Origin: JBDTNQ01 sp039933635
GTDB taxonomy: Bacteria; Acidobacteriota; Vicinamibacteria; Vicinamibacterales; SCN-69-37
Assembly: GCA_039933635.1 (NCBI GenBank)
Contig: JBDTNQ010000045.1
Span: 1 to 31,463 of the forward strand
Direction of reading: 5' to 3'
Length of the DNA: 31,463 bases
The translations under genes were made by a program, and so were the position numbers. This document shows positions 30,400 to 31,463 of the stretch, piece after piece. The notes beneath the pieces were generated by a model. The model was not told the origin of the DNA. It made no database searches and saw only the letters and a program-made list of their open reading frames with translations. Positions within the stretch are counted from its first letter, which is position 1; every line of letters starts with the position of its first letter.

Positions 30400-31463
30400 T
30401 CACCTGCTCACGCCGTTCGGCTGCCGCGCCAGGTCCAGCACGTACGCCTGAATCAACCTCGTCTGATCGCTCGAGATGTCCTTGTCGAACGCAGGCATGC
30501 CGAGCGCTTTCCGTGCGCCGCCGCGCACGATGGCCTCGAACATCGCGTGTGTCACCGCGTTCGACCGCCGGAGATCCGGGATCGCGCCGCTCTTCACCAG
30601 GTTCTGATCAGGATTGTGGCAGCGCCGGCAATAGATCGCATAGAGAGCGCCACCTTCCTTGATCTCCGCTGCCGTCGCCTTTATTTCTCTGGCCGGCGGG
30701 GGTATCGGCAACTCGACGCCTGCAGCCCGCGGCGGAAGCTCCGCCTTGCCGTCGAGCGCGAATACCAGCAAGCGCCCGGGACCGGTGTGGACCTTCGGAT
30801 CGACATACTGCAACGGTGGCGCAGCCAGGATGGCGACGTATTGCACGCCATCGAGCGCATATGTCATTGGCGCGGCTGCGATACCAACCTGTGCGTCGTA
30901 CTGCCAGAGTATCTTGCCGTCGGTGGCCCGATAGGCCGCAAAGATCCCGTCGGCCCGCCCCTGGAACACGATGTTGCCGGCGGTACTTAACGTGCCTCCG
31001 CTCCGCAGCACCGGATGCTCGACACGCCACGCTTCGCGCTGCGCCACTGGATCCCACGCGATGAGCCGGCCCGTCGGTGGCGGCAACGAGTCGCGCTTCG
31101 CCTTGAGTGGTCCGTCGTACCGCAGGTTCATCCCCATGGTCCGGTCGTTCGTGTTGATGGCGAACGCGGAGTCCACCACGTGCAGCAACATCCCGCCATC
31201 GGTCACGCTCAGGTACATCCACCCCGTCGTGGGGCTGAATGACGTCGGGTTCCAGTTGTGACCACCGTAGTCGGCCGGAGACACGATCGCGCCGGACGGG
31301 CTCGGCTTCGCCGCCGGGTTCACGATCGGGCGACCGTTCGCATCCATGCCGGTGGCCCACGTCATCGACGCATAAGGTGTGGCCGAGATCAGCTTTCCCG
31401 TCTCGCGATCGATGACGTAGAAGAACGCGTTCTTGTTCGGCTGCATCAACACCTTGCGCGGCC
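30400..31463 (-). CDS. Quinohemoprotein (PQQ dehydrogenase with cytochrome c domain), C-terminal part
   Basis: About 354 residues, cut by the right window edge; the frame is open upstream. The propeller part shows VLMQPNKNAFFYVIDRETGKLISATPY, YGGHNWNPTSFSPTTGWMYL, LSTAGNIVFQGRADGIFAAYRATDGKILWQYDAQVGIAAAPMTY, all typical of type II alcohol dehydrogenase quinohemoproteins. Residues near the end carry one haem site CRRCH and a later GMPAF methionine ligand, i.e. a fused cytochrome c. Unlike the enzyme at 7978-10020 it carries its own electron acceptor. Periplasmic oxidation of an alcohol is family-based inference. Confidence 0.9.
   Translation of the reverse strand, partial: PRKVLMQPNKNAFFYVIDRETGKLISATPYASMTWATGMDANGRPIVNPAAKPSPSGAIVSPADYGGHNWNPTSFSPTTGWMYLSVTDGGMLLHVVDSAFAINTNDRTMGMNLRYDGPLKAKRDSLPPPTGRLIAWDPVAQREAWRVEHPVLRSGGTLSTAGNIVFQGRADGIFAAYRATDGKILWQYDAQVGIAAAPMTYALDGVQYVAILAAPPLQYVDPKVHTGPGRLLVFALDGKAELPPRAAGVELPIPPPAREIKATAAEIKEGGALYAIYCRRCHNPDQNLVKSGAIPDLRRSNAVTHAMFEAIVRGGARKALGMPAFDKDISSDQTRLIQAYVLDLARQPNGVSR

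Overview
The window looks like a high-GC chromosomal segment of an acidobacterium, most likely of the Vicinamibacteria type. This is an inference from gene content: a VWFA-related 'acidobacterial' secreted protein, an Oar-type TonB receptor with an N-terminal carboxypeptidase-regulatory-like domain, several secreted PQQ quinoproteins, and many lone hypothetical proteins. No rRNA, tRNA, transposase, integrase, phage gene or CRISPR array was found.

Left part (1-6.9 kb): one minus-strand operon encodes an outer-membrane porin followed by the complete urea ABC transporter urtA-urtB-urtC-urtD-urtE. The urt genes overlap or lie 2 bp apart, so they are surely co-transcribed. Upstream of the porin is a good candidate sigma-54 (-24/-12) promoter and two inverted repeats, which suggests nitrogen control.

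7-13.6 kb: small hypotheticals, a large secreted PQQ-dependent dehydrogenase, a secreted pentaheme cytochrome c resembling ActA of alternative complex III, and a divergent TonB-dependent receptor. Between the dehydrogenase and cytochrome genes is a perfect-register array of 17 copies of an 8-bp unit. The same unit starts exactly at the urtE stop codon at the left edge. A 42-bp almost perfect palindrome follows the dehydrogenase.

13.6-22.7 kb: housekeeping-like and secreted single genes: a coiled-coil protein, a small conserved protein with a degraded lectin/DUF1080-like remnant behind it, a VWFA protein, a divergent stand-alone beta-ketoacyl synthase, an EamA exporter, a Bax-inhibitor-1 protein and an FG-GAP repeat protein. 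Short palindromes with a CCTGAAGG core lie in several intergenic gaps.

22.7-31.5 kb: a cluster of tiny cysteine-rich (zinc-ribbon) proteins, a small membrane protein, a secreted esterase, an XRE-cupin regulator divergent from a fasciclin / SRPBCC / lipocalin set, a secreted subtilisin-like protease, and, running off the right edge, a quinohemoprotein with a C-terminal cytochrome c domain. The regions of greatest interest are the octamer arrays, the palindrome family, the sigma-54-like urt promoter, the orphan pentaheme cytochrome and the zinc-ribbon cluster with antisense coding potential. I did not find a clearly new multi-gene system.
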